NCBI RefSeq assembly: GCF_001758195.1
Contig: NZ_MASR01000002.1
Span: forward strand, 248,001 to 312,000
Reading direction: 5' to 3'
Source: Pseudohongiella acticola
GTDB taxonomy: Bacteria; Pseudomonadota; Gammaproteobacteria; Pseudomonadales; Pseudohongiellaceae
Length of the DNA: 64,000 bases
Part shown: positions 27,952 through 36,953 of the stretch, one piece after another
Position numbering within the stretch: the first letter of the stretch is position 1
Layout: each line of letters opens with the position of its first letter
The notes under the pieces: model-generated
The model's input: only the letters and a program-made list of their open reading frames with translations
What the model was told of the DNA's origin: nothing
The model's database searches: none
Position numbers and translations under genes: made by a program

Positions 27952-28278
27952 ATGAGTATTCCTACTATTAGCAATACATCGACAGCAACAGACAATCGCG
28001 GAACCGTTCGGCAAACGGGGACTCAGCCTGGTAGTGGCAACGGTGTCGGCAATAGCAATGTTGGCAGCCAGGGCGAAGCCGGAAACAGCCAGCCCGATGC
28101 TGTGTCCATCAGCAGCCGTGCGGCTGACCTGCAGTCCCTTGAAACCAGCATCAAGCAGCTACCCGACACCGATGTGTCACGCGTAAATGCGATTCGCGAC
28201 CAGGTAAACGCCGGTGAATACGCCGTCAACAGCCAGCGCGTTGCTGACAAGATGCTGGCCTTCGAGCGCAGCCTGTAA
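27952..28278 (+). CDS. flgM: Anti-sigma-28 factor FlgM
   Basis: A 108-residue protein. The N-terminal half is low-complexity (Gly/Asn/Ser/Thr/Gln) and probably disordered. The C-terminal half carries the sigma-28-binding part: VSISSRAADLQSLETSIKQL and VNAIRDQVNAGEYAVNSQRVADKML, matching the FlgM domain. FlgM holds FliA inactive until the hook is complete and is then exported. It is followed by flgN and the PilZ gene, as in Pseudomonas. Confidence 0.92.
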   Translation: MSIPTISNTSTATDNRGTVRQTGTQPGSGNGVGNSNVGSQGEAGNSQPDAVSISSRAADLQSLETSIKQLPDTDVSRVNAIRDQVNAGEYAVNSQRVADKMLAFERSL

Positions 28279-28313
28279 CGATGCTACAGCGCGCGCAACG
28301 GACAATTGGCTGA

Positions 28314-28790
28314 ATGAGCGATCAGGGCCTGCAACAGATACTTGAAAATGATCGATTGCAGCTGGACACGCTGGCGGATTTGCTGGCGTCCGAAAAAACT
28401 TGCCTGGAGCAGCGCGATCTGGACAAACTCAACGCGCTGCTGACGCAAAAGCAAAGCGTGCTCGCGCAAATTGAACGCAATGACCATACTCGACGCCAGC
28501 TACTCACTCAGGCCGGCGTACCCGCTGCCCAAACCAATCTGCAGAACCTGAAACGCATCTTGGGCAAAGGTGGCGAAAATGAGTTCACGGTGTTGCTGGA
28601 AGGCATTGAGTCGCGTCTTCAGCACTGTCGTGAGCTTAGTGAGACCAACAGCATCATCGTACATCGCAGCCGTTTGAACACCGAAAGAGCGCTCAGTATA
28701 CTTCGCGGGCCGGCAACACTTTCAGGGCTTTATACCAGCCACGGCAACAAAACAGGCAGCAGTGAACAAAGGGACCTGGGCAGCGCCTGA
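28314..28790 (+). CDS. flgN: Flagellar export chaperone FlgN
   Basis: A 158-residue helical protein with the FlgN-type N-terminal region (LQQILENDRLQLDTLADLLA, then EKTCLEQRDLDKLNALLTQK). FlgN binds the C-termini of FlgK and FlgL before export, and both substrates are encoded in this window. It lies 35 bases after flgM and is followed closely by the PilZ gene. Length is normal. Confidence 0.9.
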   Translation: MSDQGLQQILENDRLQLDTLADLLASEKTCLEQRDLDKLNALLTQKQSVLAQIERNDHTRRQLLTQAGVPAAQTNLQNLKRILGKGGENEFTVLLEGIESRLQHCRELSETNSIIVHRSRLNTERALSILRGPATLSGLYTSHGNKTGSSEQRDLGSA

Positions 28791-28824
28791 TCTTTTTGTT
28801 GCTCCTCACAGGTTGGCGACTCAC

Positions 28825-29538
28825 ATGGCAACGAACTTCAATAATGAACGTTATTATACCTCTGCCGGTGATATCTTCAGTGTTCTGCGCACGCTGCAGG
28901 CTGATCGCTCCGGCATCAGCATCCAGTTCAGCGGCAATGGCAAGATGTACAACTCACTTGTGCTGGGCGTCGAATTAAAAAGCCGCTCCTTTCATCTGGA
29001 CGAATTCACTCCCCGCGAGGCGCATAAACAGGCACAAGCCGGCACTCCCTTCAGTCTGCGGGCGTCAATCAATGGTATTCGCGTACACGCAAAAGACCTG
29101 GTTGTTGAGAAGGTCAGGAAAGACTCAGACGGGCTGTATTACGAAATCAAATTCCCCGAACGCCTGTTGTACCTGCAACGTCGCGATGCCTTTCGCGCCT
29201 GGGTGCCCGGTACCCTGATGGTGGCGTCCTCCTGTACTAACAAGAAACATCCTGAAGGCATCAAAGGCCGCATCCTGAATATGTCTGCAACCGGTTTCCG
29301 GCTGCAGGTTGATGGCAAGGTTGAGCCGGCCCCTGCCATGCTGGAGGAGTTTGCCCTGGTGATATCGCTACCATTGATTGACCATGACCTGAGCTGTCCA
29401 GTTGAGGCGGTCTACGCTGAATACCAACAGGAGCGTAATCAGACCACACTTGGCTTTCGTTTCGGCGACATGAACCGTGCCGACCAGGTTGCCGTCAATC
29501 GCTTTGTGACACAGCTGCAGCGCGAGAGTATCGCCTGA
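28825..29538 (+). CDS. PilZ/YcgR-type c-di-GMP flagellar brake protein
   Basis: A 237-residue protein with two domains. The N-terminal YcgR-type domain (residues about 10-105) is followed by a PilZ domain with the c-di-GMP-binding RRDAFR (an RxxxR motif) and NMSATG (an NxSxxG motif). Such proteins (YcgR in E. coli, FlgZ in Pseudomonas) bind c-di-GMP and slow or bias the motor. The gene follows flgN exactly as flgZ does in Pseudomonas. The ATG at 28825 starts MATNFNNERY; the frame extends upstream into flgN but without a better start. It converges with the next gene with a nine-base gap. Confidence 0.9.
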   Translation: MATNFNNERYYTSAGDIFSVLRTLQADRSGISIQFSGNGKMYNSLVLGVELKSRSFHLDEFTPREAHKQAQAGTPFSLRASINGIRVHAKDLVVEKVRKDSDGLYYEIKFPERLLYLQRRDAFRAWVPGTLMVASSCTNKKHPEGIKGRILNMSATGFRLQVDGKVEPAPAMLEEFALVISLPLIDHDLSCPVEAVYAEYQQERNQTTLGFRFGDMNRADQVAVNRFVTQLQRESIA

Positions 29539-29547
29539 GTCGAATCA

Positions 29548-30894
29548 TTACCGCCAACCTGGCAGGGAATCAAGCCGCACCAGGTCTTCCGGGCGGTCGA
29601 CGTCCCATTTTTCCGCCAATTCACGCCAGCTGATACCGGCTGCCTGTAATCGCTCACGGGTCTGCTGCATGACACACGACTGACCCCAGTCGATGTCACG
29701 GAACACCGGTGCCGTCGGCGAGCGCAGGCCAATCAGCACATAACCGCCGTCTTCCGCCGGCCCCAACACGACCGACTCGCCTGCTGCCAGAAGCGTCAGC
29801 GCCTGTTCCACATAAACGGCATCAACCGAGGGACAATCCGCACCTACCACAACCACGTAATCCGCGTCACGCAACGCGTTTACGGTAGCGTTATGCATTC
29901 GCTCGCCCAGGTCACGACCTGACTGGTACTGAAGATTCAAACCATCGGCCATTGTTGCAAAAAACTTCTCTTCGCCACCTTTCCCATGGGCCGACACCCA
30001 AAGCTGCATCGGCGCCAGCGCAGCCTGTGCCAGTTGCTGCCAGCCAAAACGAATCAATTTTTGATGCAGCGCCAACGCACCCGCTTCCCCCAATAGCGGC
30101 TGCAAACGAGTTTTCACCTGTCCCGCAATCGGGGCCTTGGCAAAAAACAGTATGCGAGCCTGCGGGTAACGGAAATGCGCCGGGTTTCCCGGATTCTCTG
30201 GTCCATTTGCGTGTCCCGGATAATAACGTGCGTGCAGACTGGTCGGGCTAGCCCCACAGAAGAACGCCAGTCGCAATCGCCACATCAGCCAGGTGGTAGC
30301 AATGATGCCATGCTGCTGCCAGCGTCGGCTGGAGCAGACTACCGGCTCCGCAACACAGGCAGGTCGCGACTGTTTTCGCAGCGCCTTGCTGATCATGACA
30401 TCTTCCATCAGCGGCACGTCTGGATAACCACCCATTTGCGTGAAGACAGCGCGGTCAACAAAAATTGCCTGGTCGCCAGTGGCAACTGCCGTCAATCGCG
30501 AACGCAGATTCATCGCCCGGGCAATCACACGAAAGGCTGCCTGGCGACCATCCAGGCGCACATCAAAACGGCCCCAGCAATGCTCGGAACCTTTTAGCGC
30601 CGTGCTGACAAGATCGGCTGCCCGCTGCGGCAAAACGGTATCTATGTGCAAGAACAGCAGAATGTCACCTGTCGCGTGCAACGCACCGGCATTCATCTGC
30701 CGCGCACGGCCGGGCTCGGAATGTAGAGCGAGGTCAACCAGACCCTGCGCCACCGCAACGCTGTCATCCGTACTGCCACCGTCCACCATAATGAGCTGGT
30801 GCCCTGCCTCGCGCAGGTGTTGCAGTCCAGGCAATTGCTGGCGCAGCGTGTCAGCTTCATTCAATACCGGGATGATGATACTGATCTTATACAC
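29548..30894 (-). CDS. Fused glycosyltransferase: GT2-type (TIGR04283-like) plus nucleotidyltransferase-like (TIGR04282-like) domain
   Basis: A 448-residue two-domain protein. Residues 1-235 are a GT-A family 2 domain: SIIIPVLNEADTLRQQLPGL, VDGGSTDDS, the PGRARQMNAGA block and LLFLHIDTVLP. Residues about 245-448 begin RILFFAKAPIAGQVKTRLQP and contain VVVVGADCPSVDA and GPAEDGGYVLIGLR, as in the MobA/CofC-like TIGR04282 family. These two families are frequently adjacent genes; here they are one polypeptide. A linker with a PGHANGPENPGNP stretch joins them. The substrate is unknown. It is transcribed alone on the minus strand. Confidence 0.85.
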   Translation of the reverse strand: MYKISIIIPVLNEADTLRQQLPGLQHLREAGHQLIMVDGGSTDDSVAVAQGLVDLALHSEPGRARQMNAGALHATGDILLFLHIDTVLPQRAADLVSTALKGSEHCWGRFDVRLDGRQAAFRVIARAMNLRSRLTAVATGDQAIFVDRAVFTQMGGYPDVPLMEDVMISKALRKQSRPACVAEPVVCSSRRWQQHGIIATTWLMWRLRLAFFCGASPTSLHARYYPGHANGPENPGNPAHFRYPQARILFFAKAPIAGQVKTRLQPLLGEAGALALHQKLIRFGWQQLAQAALAPMQLWVSAHGKGGEEKFFATMADGLNLQYQSGRDLGERMHNATVNALRDADYVVVVGADCPSVDAVYVEQALTLLAAGESVVLGPAEDGGYVLIGLRSPTAPVFRDIDWGQSCVMQQTRERLQAAGISWRELAEKWDVDRPEDLVRLDSLPGWR

Positions 30895-31051
30895 AGTGAA
30901 CCTTTTTTTGTTGGAACCGATGTTGAGTGCCGGGGTTGTTGCGAGAGCTGATCGGACCCAAGCGTTTTAACAGGCTGACGCATCAGAACAAAGGATTATC
31001 GCGCTTTTTATGCAACAAAGGCTATGCGAACGCTAAAGAAAGGAGGATAAT

Positions 31052-31126
31052 ATGCCGCCATTATTGTTACTGATTGTTTTCGCAATCGGCAGAAATAAAC
31101 TGGCTACTTTGCCGTTCTCTTGTTGA
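31052..31126 (+). CDS. Possible 24-residue hydrophobic peptide
   Basis: This short frame starts with ATG five bases after a full AGGAGG ribosome-binding site (31041-31046). It encodes a peptide with a hydrophobic core (PPLLLLIVFAIG) ending in a short polar tail, and stops with TGA at 31124-31126. Such peptides are often small membrane proteins or leader peptides. It precedes the 79-residue gene at 31147 by 20 bases and might be translated with it. The strong ribosome site is the main evidence; conservation is unknown. Confidence 0.4.
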   Translation: MPPLLLLIVFAIGRNKLATLPFSC

Positions 31127-31146
31127 AAGACAGCGCGTTGTATTTA

Positions 31147-31386
31147 ATGAATCTCGAAAATTTCTATATCGTCGCCACTGACCCTGACGAGCCCACCCTT
31201 CAGGTCAATATCTCGGGTCCTTATCTGACCCAACAGGCCGCACAGGCAGATATGGCTGCGGCTATCGATGAAGCTGCCGAGCTGGACCCCAGTGCGCGCG
31301 CCTATGATTACTGTATCTGCAAGCTGGCCTGCCAGAAACCGGGAGTCATTCAGCACATGGCCTGTCACGCGGCCCGGCCCAGTTAA
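31147..31386 (+). CDS. Small conserved-looking hypothetical protein
   Basis: A 79-residue acidic protein starting MNLENFYIVATDPDEPTLQV, with a central Ala/Gln/Asp-rich helix (LTQQAAQADMAAAIDEAAEL) and a C-terminal segment with three cysteines (YDYCICKLACQK). The cysteine pattern CxCxxxC suggests metal binding or disulphides, but I recognise no family. No strong ribosome site precedes the ATG; a TTG start at 31120 would add nine residues. Codon use resembles its neighbours. Function unknown. Confidence 0.55.
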   Translation: MNLENFYIVATDPDEPTLQVNISGPYLTQQAAQADMAAAIDEAAELDPSARAYDYCICKLACQKPGVIQHMACHAARPS

Positions 31387-31486
31387 AAGCAGGTCATCTG
31401 CGACGCTGATTAAAGTACTCGCCCCTCCGCACGATATACTCTAAAGTACCCCCGCAATCATAACCCTGACCTGCTGGAGCTGTCGT

Positions 31487-34426
31487 TTGTTTGCCCTTTT
31501 TTTAATGCCTTCGGATCAGCAATCGCGATTGCTCGAGGGGCACCATCAACTCGGCCTCATGCTGTTGTCGATTCTGATTGCAGTACTTGCGTCGATTTTT
31601 GCCCTGCAACTGTCAACGCTGGCGCGTTCAGCTCCTTCCAGAGCAGGACGCGATATCGCGTTGTATTCAGGTGCCGGCACTCTGGCCGGCGGCATCTGGG
31701 CGATGCATTTTATTGGCATGCTGTCGTTTCAACTGCCATTAACCGTCAGCTACGACCCGCTGTTAACCATGGCTTCGGTGCTCCCTGCCTTGCTGGCATC
31801 GGTTATCGCCTTACGCATTCTGTCCGCTCCAAAGCTGACGCTGTTGCGCATTGCCCTGGGCGGTGTGTCCGTTGGCGCCGGCATCGGTGTCATGCACTAC
31901 ACCGGCATGTTCGCCATGCAAATGGATGCCACACTGTATTACGACCCACTGCGTTTTGCCATCTCCATTCTGGTAGCCATCGGCATGGCCATGTTTGCCT
32001 TGTGGATACACTATGGCGTGCGCCGGGCGCTTAATCTGAGCACCAGTATCTCATTGATCCTGGCTGGCACCGGCATGGGCGGCGCCATTGCCAGCATGCA
32101 TTACACGGGCATGGCCGCGGCGCAGTTTGTGGCAACCGAGCAGGCTCAGCTGCAAATGACCGATGCCAACACGCTGCTGGCTTTTGGTATTGGCTTTACC
32201 GTACTCGCGCTGACACTCTTGGTCGCCGCCAGTAATGGTGCCGTTCGTTACCGCGACCTGCACAGGCAGGTTCGCAATAGCGAAGTGCGAGTGCGCGCCA
32301 TTCTGGACACCGCCGTAGATGGCATCATTACGCTTGATGATCAGGGCCTCATTCAATCCTATAATCCCGCCGCCGAAACATTGTTCGGCTGGACTGCTGC
32401 CGAGGTAATCGGACGCAATGTGCGCATACTGATGCCGGACCCTTTCAGAAACGAACATGATCAGTATTTGCACAATTATTTACGCTCAAGCGAAGCCCGT
32501 ATTATTGGCACAGGTCGTGAAGTGATGGCTCTGCGCAAGGATGGTTCGCAGTTTCCCATTCGCCTGGGCGTGGGCGAAACTACCATCAACAACAAGCCGC
32601 TGTTTGTTGGTTTTGTCACTGACATTACCAAACGCAAACTCCTGGAGGACTCGCTGAAAAGCGCCAAGGAAGAGGCGGAGAAAGCGGCCGATATCAAAAG
32701 CGCGTTCCTGGCCAACATGAGCCACGAGATTCGCACTCCCATGAATGCCATCATTGGTTTCAGCGAGCTGTTGCTGGACACGCCCATGGATGAGACTCAG
32801 TACCGGCACAGCCGTACCATCCATCGCTCAGCACGCTCGCTGCTACGGCTGTTGAATGACATTCTGGACTCAGCCAAACTGGACCGGGGCGCCATCGAAC
32901 TGGAACAGGTGCCGTTCTCCCTGCGATCGCTGTGCGACGAAACAATCGAAGTGCTGCAGCTTCAAGCCACTGCCAAAGGTATTTCACTGCAATTGAACTT
33001 CAGGCCCGACCAGGACCTGTATCTGGGAGACCCGTTCCGACTCAGTCAGATACTGCTTAATCTGATGTCCAACGCAGTCAAGTTCACTGAGTCCGGCACG
33101 GTACAACTGGACGTTTCCCGCGATGACAATGAGCAACTGATCATTGCTGTCATTGATGAAGGTATCGGCATTGCACCGGACCGCATCGACACAATATTTG
33201 AGCCCTTTTCCCAGGCGGACGCCAGCATGAGTCGACGTTTTGGCGGCACCGGACTTGGCACCAGCATCGCCATGCAACTGGCCAAGCTGATGGGCGGCGA
33301 CATTGAAATAGACAGCACATTGGACGTGGGTTCTACGTTCACAGTGCGCCTGCCCTTGCCTGCTGCGAAGGCTGCTGCTGATCACTCCGTGATCACCACC
33401 AGGATCACTGGCAGACTGCGTGTACTGGCGGTGGACGACGTTCCGGAAAACCTGGAGTTATTGCAACTGACGTTGAGAAAAAACGGTCATCAGGTGGACA
33501 CGGCAGAAAATGGGGAACAGGCTGTGGCGCTATTCAAGCAGGCCACCTATGACGTCATCCTGATGGATGTGCAGATGCCCGTCATGGATGGTCTGCAGGC
33601 CACCCGGGCGATCCGCCAATACGAGCAACAACATCAACGGCCCGCCACCCCCGTGATTGCACTGACCGCCAGCGTCATGGATCGCGACCGGCAATCAGCA
33701 CGCGATGCCGGCATGAACGGGTTTGCCACCAAACCCCTGGAATGGCAGGCGTTGAACCGTGAAATCAACCACCTGGTTACCGAGTCGGGGATAAACGTAG
33801 AACTTGGCGCAACACCCGTACCCGAGCCTGAAAACACCGAGCGAAATGTCAAAACCGGCTCTATGGTTTTTAATGAAGCAGTGGCATTGCGCCGCTGGGG
33901 CAGCAAACAAAGCCTGGACAACGCATTGTCTGCCTTTATCAGCAAACACAAAGCACTGACCGACATGCTGCACAAACTGGCCAACGCCAACGACACTGAC
34001 AAAATGATCACACTGCTGCACAAGGCCAAAGGCAGTGCCGCCAACCTGGGCCTGGAGCGACTGGCAAACGCCTGCAATGACCTGGAACAGAACTGTCAAC
34101 AATCCAGTATCGACGCGAGTAGCGTTGACGTCATTGAAAAGGAACTGGACGCCGTGGCGCACCAGATCACTGACACCGAATCGGATGTCACAAAGACGGA
34201 TCCAGCAGCCGCTAACGCAACAACAATCGATATCGCCACCATTGAGCGACTGATCGATGCCTTACAGCGCGGTGAAGTACCAGATGCACTTGTCAGTGAT
34301 GTAAGGCAAATGCTTGCAGAAAACCAGCGCGTGCGGTTGAATGTCGCTCTGGATGAATTTGATTTTGAATCCGCCAGCGCCTTGCTGCAGTCCGTTGTTC
34401 AGGAGCATTTAGACGAACATGACTGA
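31487..34426 (+). CDS. MHYT-PAS hybrid histidine kinase with receiver and HPt domains
   Basis: A 979-residue membrane sensor. Residues about 20-250 form an MHYT sensor with seven probable membrane helices and three signature motifs (MHFIGM, MHYTGM, MHYTGM). These are thought to bind copper and sense O2, CO or NO. A PAS domain follows (about 270-390), then a kinase with H-box NMSHEIRTPMN, N-box LLNLMSNAVKFT and G-boxes DEGIGI and RRFGGTGLGTS. A receiver domain (acceptor Asp in VILMDVQMPVMDG) and a C-terminal HPt domain (LLHKAKGSAANLG) complete it. The start appears to be TTG at 31487 after GGAG; an ATG lies at 31505. It overlaps the next gene by eight bases. Confidence 0.9.
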   Translation: MFALFLMPSDQQSRLLEGHHQLGLMLLSILIAVLASIFALQLSTLARSAPSRAGRDIALYSGAGTLAGGIWAMHFIGMLSFQLPLTVSYDPLLTMASVLPALLASVIALRILSAPKLTLLRIALGGVSVGAGIGVMHYTGMFAMQMDATLYYDPLRFAISILVAIGMAMFALWIHYGVRRALNLSTSISLILAGTGMGGAIASMHYTGMAAAQFVATEQAQLQMTDANTLLAFGIGFTVLALTLLVAASNGAVRYRDLHRQVRNSEVRVRAILDTAVDGIITLDDQGLIQSYNPAAETLFGWTAAEVIGRNVRILMPDPFRNEHDQYLHNYLRSSEARIIGTGREVMALRKDGSQFPIRLGVGETTINNKPLFVGFVTDITKRKLLEDSLKSAKEEAEKAADIKSAFLANMSHEIRTPMNAIIGFSELLLDTPMDETQYRHSRTIHRSARSLLRLLNDILDSAKLDRGAIELEQVPFSLRSLCDETIEVLQLQATAKGISLQLNFRPDQDLYLGDPFRLSQILLNLMSNAVKFTESGTVQLDVSRDDNEQLIIAVIDEGIGIAPDRIDTIFEPFSQADASMSRRFGGTGLGTSIAMQLAKLMGGDIEIDSTLDVGSTFTVRLPLPAAKAAADHSVITTRITGRLRVLAVDDVPENLELLQLTLRKNGHQVDTAENGEQAVALFKQATYDVILMDVQMPVMDGLQATRAIRQYEQQHQRPATPVIALTASVMDRDRQSARDAGMNGFATKPLEWQALNREINHLVTESGINVELGATPVPEPENTERNVKTGSMVFNEAVALRRWGSKQSLDNALSAFISKHKALTDMLHKLANANDTDKMITLLHKAKGSAANLGLERLANACNDLEQNCQQSSIDASSVDVIEKELDAVAHQITDTESDVTKTDPAAANATTIDIATIERLIDALQRGEVPDALVSDVRQMLAENQRVRLNVALDEFDFESASALLQSVVQEHLDEHD

Positions 34427-35423
34427 ACTGTCTAATACCAAACCTACTGTGTTAATTGTCGATGACGAACCTGTCAATTTGCAGGTGCTGCGGGAAATCC
34501 TGCACAAAAACTATCGTCTGCTGTTCGCCCGGGACGGTCACAAGGCGCTGGAGCTGGCCGCATCAGAGCGGCCCGACCTGATACTGCTCGACGTCATGAT
34601 GCCAGGCCTGACCGGTTTTGATACCTGCAAACAATTGAAGCAGCAAAGCCAGACGCAACACATTCCGGTGATCTTTGTGACCGCCCTCAGTGAAGAATCT
34701 GATGAGTCAAAAGGATTTGACTGCGGTGGCGTGGATTACATCACCAAGCCGGTCAGCCCGGCCATCGTCCGCGCTCGTGTGCGCACCCATCTTTCGCTGG
34801 TGCACATGGACGAGCTGCGCGAAACCCGTCTGCAGATTGTGCAGCGACTGGGCCTGGCAGCCGAATACAAAGACAATGAGACCGGCCTGCACGTGATCCG
34901 CATGAGTCATTATTCGCGCATTCTGGCGCGTGCGGCAGGATTCAGTGAAGCCGCACAGGAAGAAATTCTGCACGCTGCCCCCATGCATGACATCGGCAAG
35001 ATCGGCATTCCCGATGCCATTCTGGCCAAACCAGGCAAGCTTGACGCCGAAGAATGGCAGGTAATGCAGCAACACCCGGCCATTGGTGCCCACATCATCG
35101 GCGACCAGTCCACCGACTTGTTGCAGACGGCCCGCCGCATCGCGTTGTATCATCACGAAAAATGGGATGGCAGCGGCTACCCTGAAGGCCTGCAGGGTGA
35201 AGCCATTCCCATCGAAGCGCGGATTGTAGCGATTGCCGACGTGTTTGATGCCCTGGTCACCAAACGCCCCTACAAAGATGCCTGGCCGGTCGAGAAAGCA
35301 GTCGAGCTCATACGCAGCGAAGCCGGCAAACATTTTGACCCTACCCTTGCCGAGCTGTTCCTGCAGGAACTGCCGGCCATTCTCGAAGTCAGAGAGCGCT
35401 GGGCCGAGCCTGATTCGCCCTGA
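34419..35423 (+). CDS. HD-GYP response regulator (c-di-GMP phosphodiesterase)
   Basis: A 334-residue protein. The receiver domain (residues 1-125) has VLIVDDEP, acceptor Asp in LILLDVMMPGLTGF and the conserved Lys in YITKPVSP. The HD-GYP domain (about 150-325) has APMHDIGKIGIPD and HHEKWDGSGYPEGL with the full metal-binding and GYP motifs. Such proteins hydrolyse c-di-GMP when phosphorylated. The ATGACTGA overlap with the upstream kinase gene indicates that the pair forms one two-component system, so the MHYT signal would be turned into lower c-di-GMP. Confidence 0.93.
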   Translation: MTELSNTKPTVLIVDDEPVNLQVLREILHKNYRLLFARDGHKALELAASERPDLILLDVMMPGLTGFDTCKQLKQQSQTQHIPVIFVTALSEESDESKGFDCGGVDYITKPVSPAIVRARVRTHLSLVHMDELRETRLQIVQRLGLAAEYKDNETGLHVIRMSHYSRILARAAGFSEAAQEEILHAAPMHDIGKIGIPDAILAKPGKLDAEEWQVMQQHPAIGAHIIGDQSTDLLQTARRIALYHHEKWDGSGYPEGLQGEAIPIEARIVAIADVFDALVTKRPYKDAWPVEKAVELIRSEAGKHFDPTLAELFLQELPAILEVRERWAEPDSP

Positions 35424-35560
35424 GGCTGGATTTCGCTGCTACAAGATCTGCATTGCCGCCCGCCGTGGCGGCCAGCGGGACCGAGTTCATCCTGCCCACT
35501 GCCCATTTCGTCTGCTATAATCCCCGGCGCTATCCAAGTCAGACCTCAGATTCACCTTTC

Positions 35561-35637
35561 GCCCCGGTGGCACAGCTGGATAGCGCGGCCCCCTCCTAAG
35601 GGGCAGGTCGCAGGTTCGAATCCTGCCCGGGGCACCA
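35561..35637 (+). tRNA. tRNA-Arg (anticodon CCT)
   Basis: A 77-base cloverleaf with encoded CCA. The acceptor stem is GCCCCGG (35561-35567) with CCGGGGC (35627-35633). The anticodon stem is GCCCC/GGGGC around the loop CTCCTAA, with anticodon CCT at 35595-35597. The T arm is GCAGG-TTCGAAT-CCTGC, and the discriminator is A35634 followed by CCA. The D stem GCAC/GCGC has one A-C mismatch. It reads AGG arginine codons. Confidence 0.95.
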
Positions 35638-35660
35638 CTACTTCAGGTCCACACAAAAAT

Positions 35661-36785
35661 TCAGTTGTCTCTTTCTTCCATTTCACATTGCTCTTCCCGC
35701 ACAGCCGCCACCGCACTGTCGGCAATCAACGCCTGCGACGCTGCGTGCTCCGCCATGGCAATGTTGTCCGCCGCCAGTGTCAGATCACAGCCAGCCGTCC
35801 GCGTTTCATCAGCCAGCGCGGCAATGGCCTGCGTACGCTCAGGTGTGTTACTGACATCCCGGATATAGATACTCAGTATGCGTCCCGGATTCTCTCTCAG
35901 GACACGAAGATAGGTTTCCGGATCATGCTGGCCGGAATCCCCCACCAGCACAAACTGCATGTCAGGGTAAATCGCAAGAATGTGGCGAATCGCATCCAGT
36001 TTGTGATCCCTGGCTCTGCGCGGCAACAGACTGCCGCGTTTCATGCCCCATTCTCGCAGAATCAGGATGGGCCCACCGGGAATCCGGTTGCGGTGGAACA
36101 CTTCCACCAGCACATCATAGATACTCCAGGGCCCGCGCGACACATAGAACAGCGGGTTGCTTGCCCCACCCTCACGACCCTCATGGAACGCCTGATACAA
36201 AGCAGGCACACCGGGAAATACGACACGGCTCTCCGCCCCCTGGGCAAACAGACGCCACATCATCATGAATGTGTTGGCCACCCCCGTGTAAACCACCGTA
36301 TCGTCGATATCGCTGATCACACCGTGACGGGCAGAAGGCAAGGGTGTATAGAATTCGCCGATAGTGCTGGCACGTTCATCGACAGGGTTGTCCAGCGACA
36401 GATCCACCTGATGCCAGCACACGTCCGACGGCATTTCCCCCAGTGCCATGTCCACCCGGAAAAAGCCATGCCGGTCGGAGCTGACGAGGGTGTCGGTATC
36501 CTTGTACCTGACCCGGACGCTGGCACCAACAATCGGTTTGCGTAGCAGTCGGCGTAACAGATCAATCAGGTCCCGCCGCAGTCTGTCTTCACGCCAGGAA
36601 GCGCCGAATCCCGGCTGCCGGAAAACCTGCCCCATCAGGAACACCCGGTCCCGGGAGCCGTAACCACGATAAGCCTGAATAAAAAGACCGCCACGACCAT
36701 TGTCACCTTTGACCGGTGACGCCAGAATGTGGAGCCCCCGTCGAAGGGATACTGCGTAACGATGCAAGCGACCCTGAAAAGACAT
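35661..36785 (-). CDS. DUF2183 (App1-like) phosphatase-domain protein
   Basis: A 374-residue soluble protein. An N-terminal beta region (residues about 30-130, with VGASVRVRYKDTDTLVSSD) precedes a HAD-like App1/DUF2183 domain with DIDDTV at 159-164, FYVSRGPWSIYDVL and FVLVGDSGQHDPETY. In yeast App1 the related domain is a phosphatidate phosphatase; the substrate in bacteria is not established. The ATG at 36785 has GAGGG about five bases upstream; the frame also allows a TTG at 36800. The gene lies exactly between a tRNA-Arg gene and a decayed copy of its 3' half, so it may have arrived by tRNA-targeted integration. Confidence 0.82.
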   Translation of the reverse strand: MSFQGRLHRYAVSLRRGLHILASPVKGDNGRGGLFIQAYRGYGSRDRVFLMGQVFRQPGFGASWREDRLRRDLIDLLRRLLRKPIVGASVRVRYKDTDTLVSSDRHGFFRVDMALGEMPSDVCWHQVDLSLDNPVDERASTIGEFYTPLPSARHGVISDIDDTVVYTGVANTFMMMWRLFAQGAESRVVFPGVPALYQAFHEGREGGASNPLFYVSRGPWSIYDVLVEVFHRNRIPGGPILILREWGMKRGSLLPRRARDHKLDAIRHILAIYPDMQFVLVGDSGQHDPETYLRVLRENPGRILSIYIRDVSNTPERTQAIAALADETRTAGCDLTLAADNIAMAEHAASQALIADSAVAAVREEQCEMEERDN

Positions 36786-36907
36786 CAAACCCTCTTTCAA
36801 CTCTGGACAAATCTGAGCTTATCACAGCCAGCTGCCGTCGACACGGTGGCGGCGACTGGCGCCTCCCGCCAGCGTGGGCTACCATTGTGAATGATCTTAT
36901 ACCGTCA

Positions 36908-36953
36908 CCCTGCCAAGGGGCGGTCGCAGGCTTGCACCCTGTTCGCGGCACCA
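36908..36953 (+). pseudogene. Decayed copy of the tRNA-Arg 3' half
   Basis: Aligned with 35591-35637 of the tRNA gene, 37 of 47 positions agree with one gap. The shared blocks AAGGGGC, GGTCGCAGG and GGCACCA cover the anticodon 3' arm, the T arm start and the CCA end. The T arm no longer pairs well and no 5' half is recognisable, so it cannot be a functional tRNA. It may be a tRNA pseudogene or an old attachment-site duplicate. Confidence 0.6.

Noticed and set aside
35688-36545. 285-codon open frame antisense to the DUF2183 gene
   Set aside because: It is entirely within the DUF2183 gene, which has clear family motifs; the antisense product shows none.
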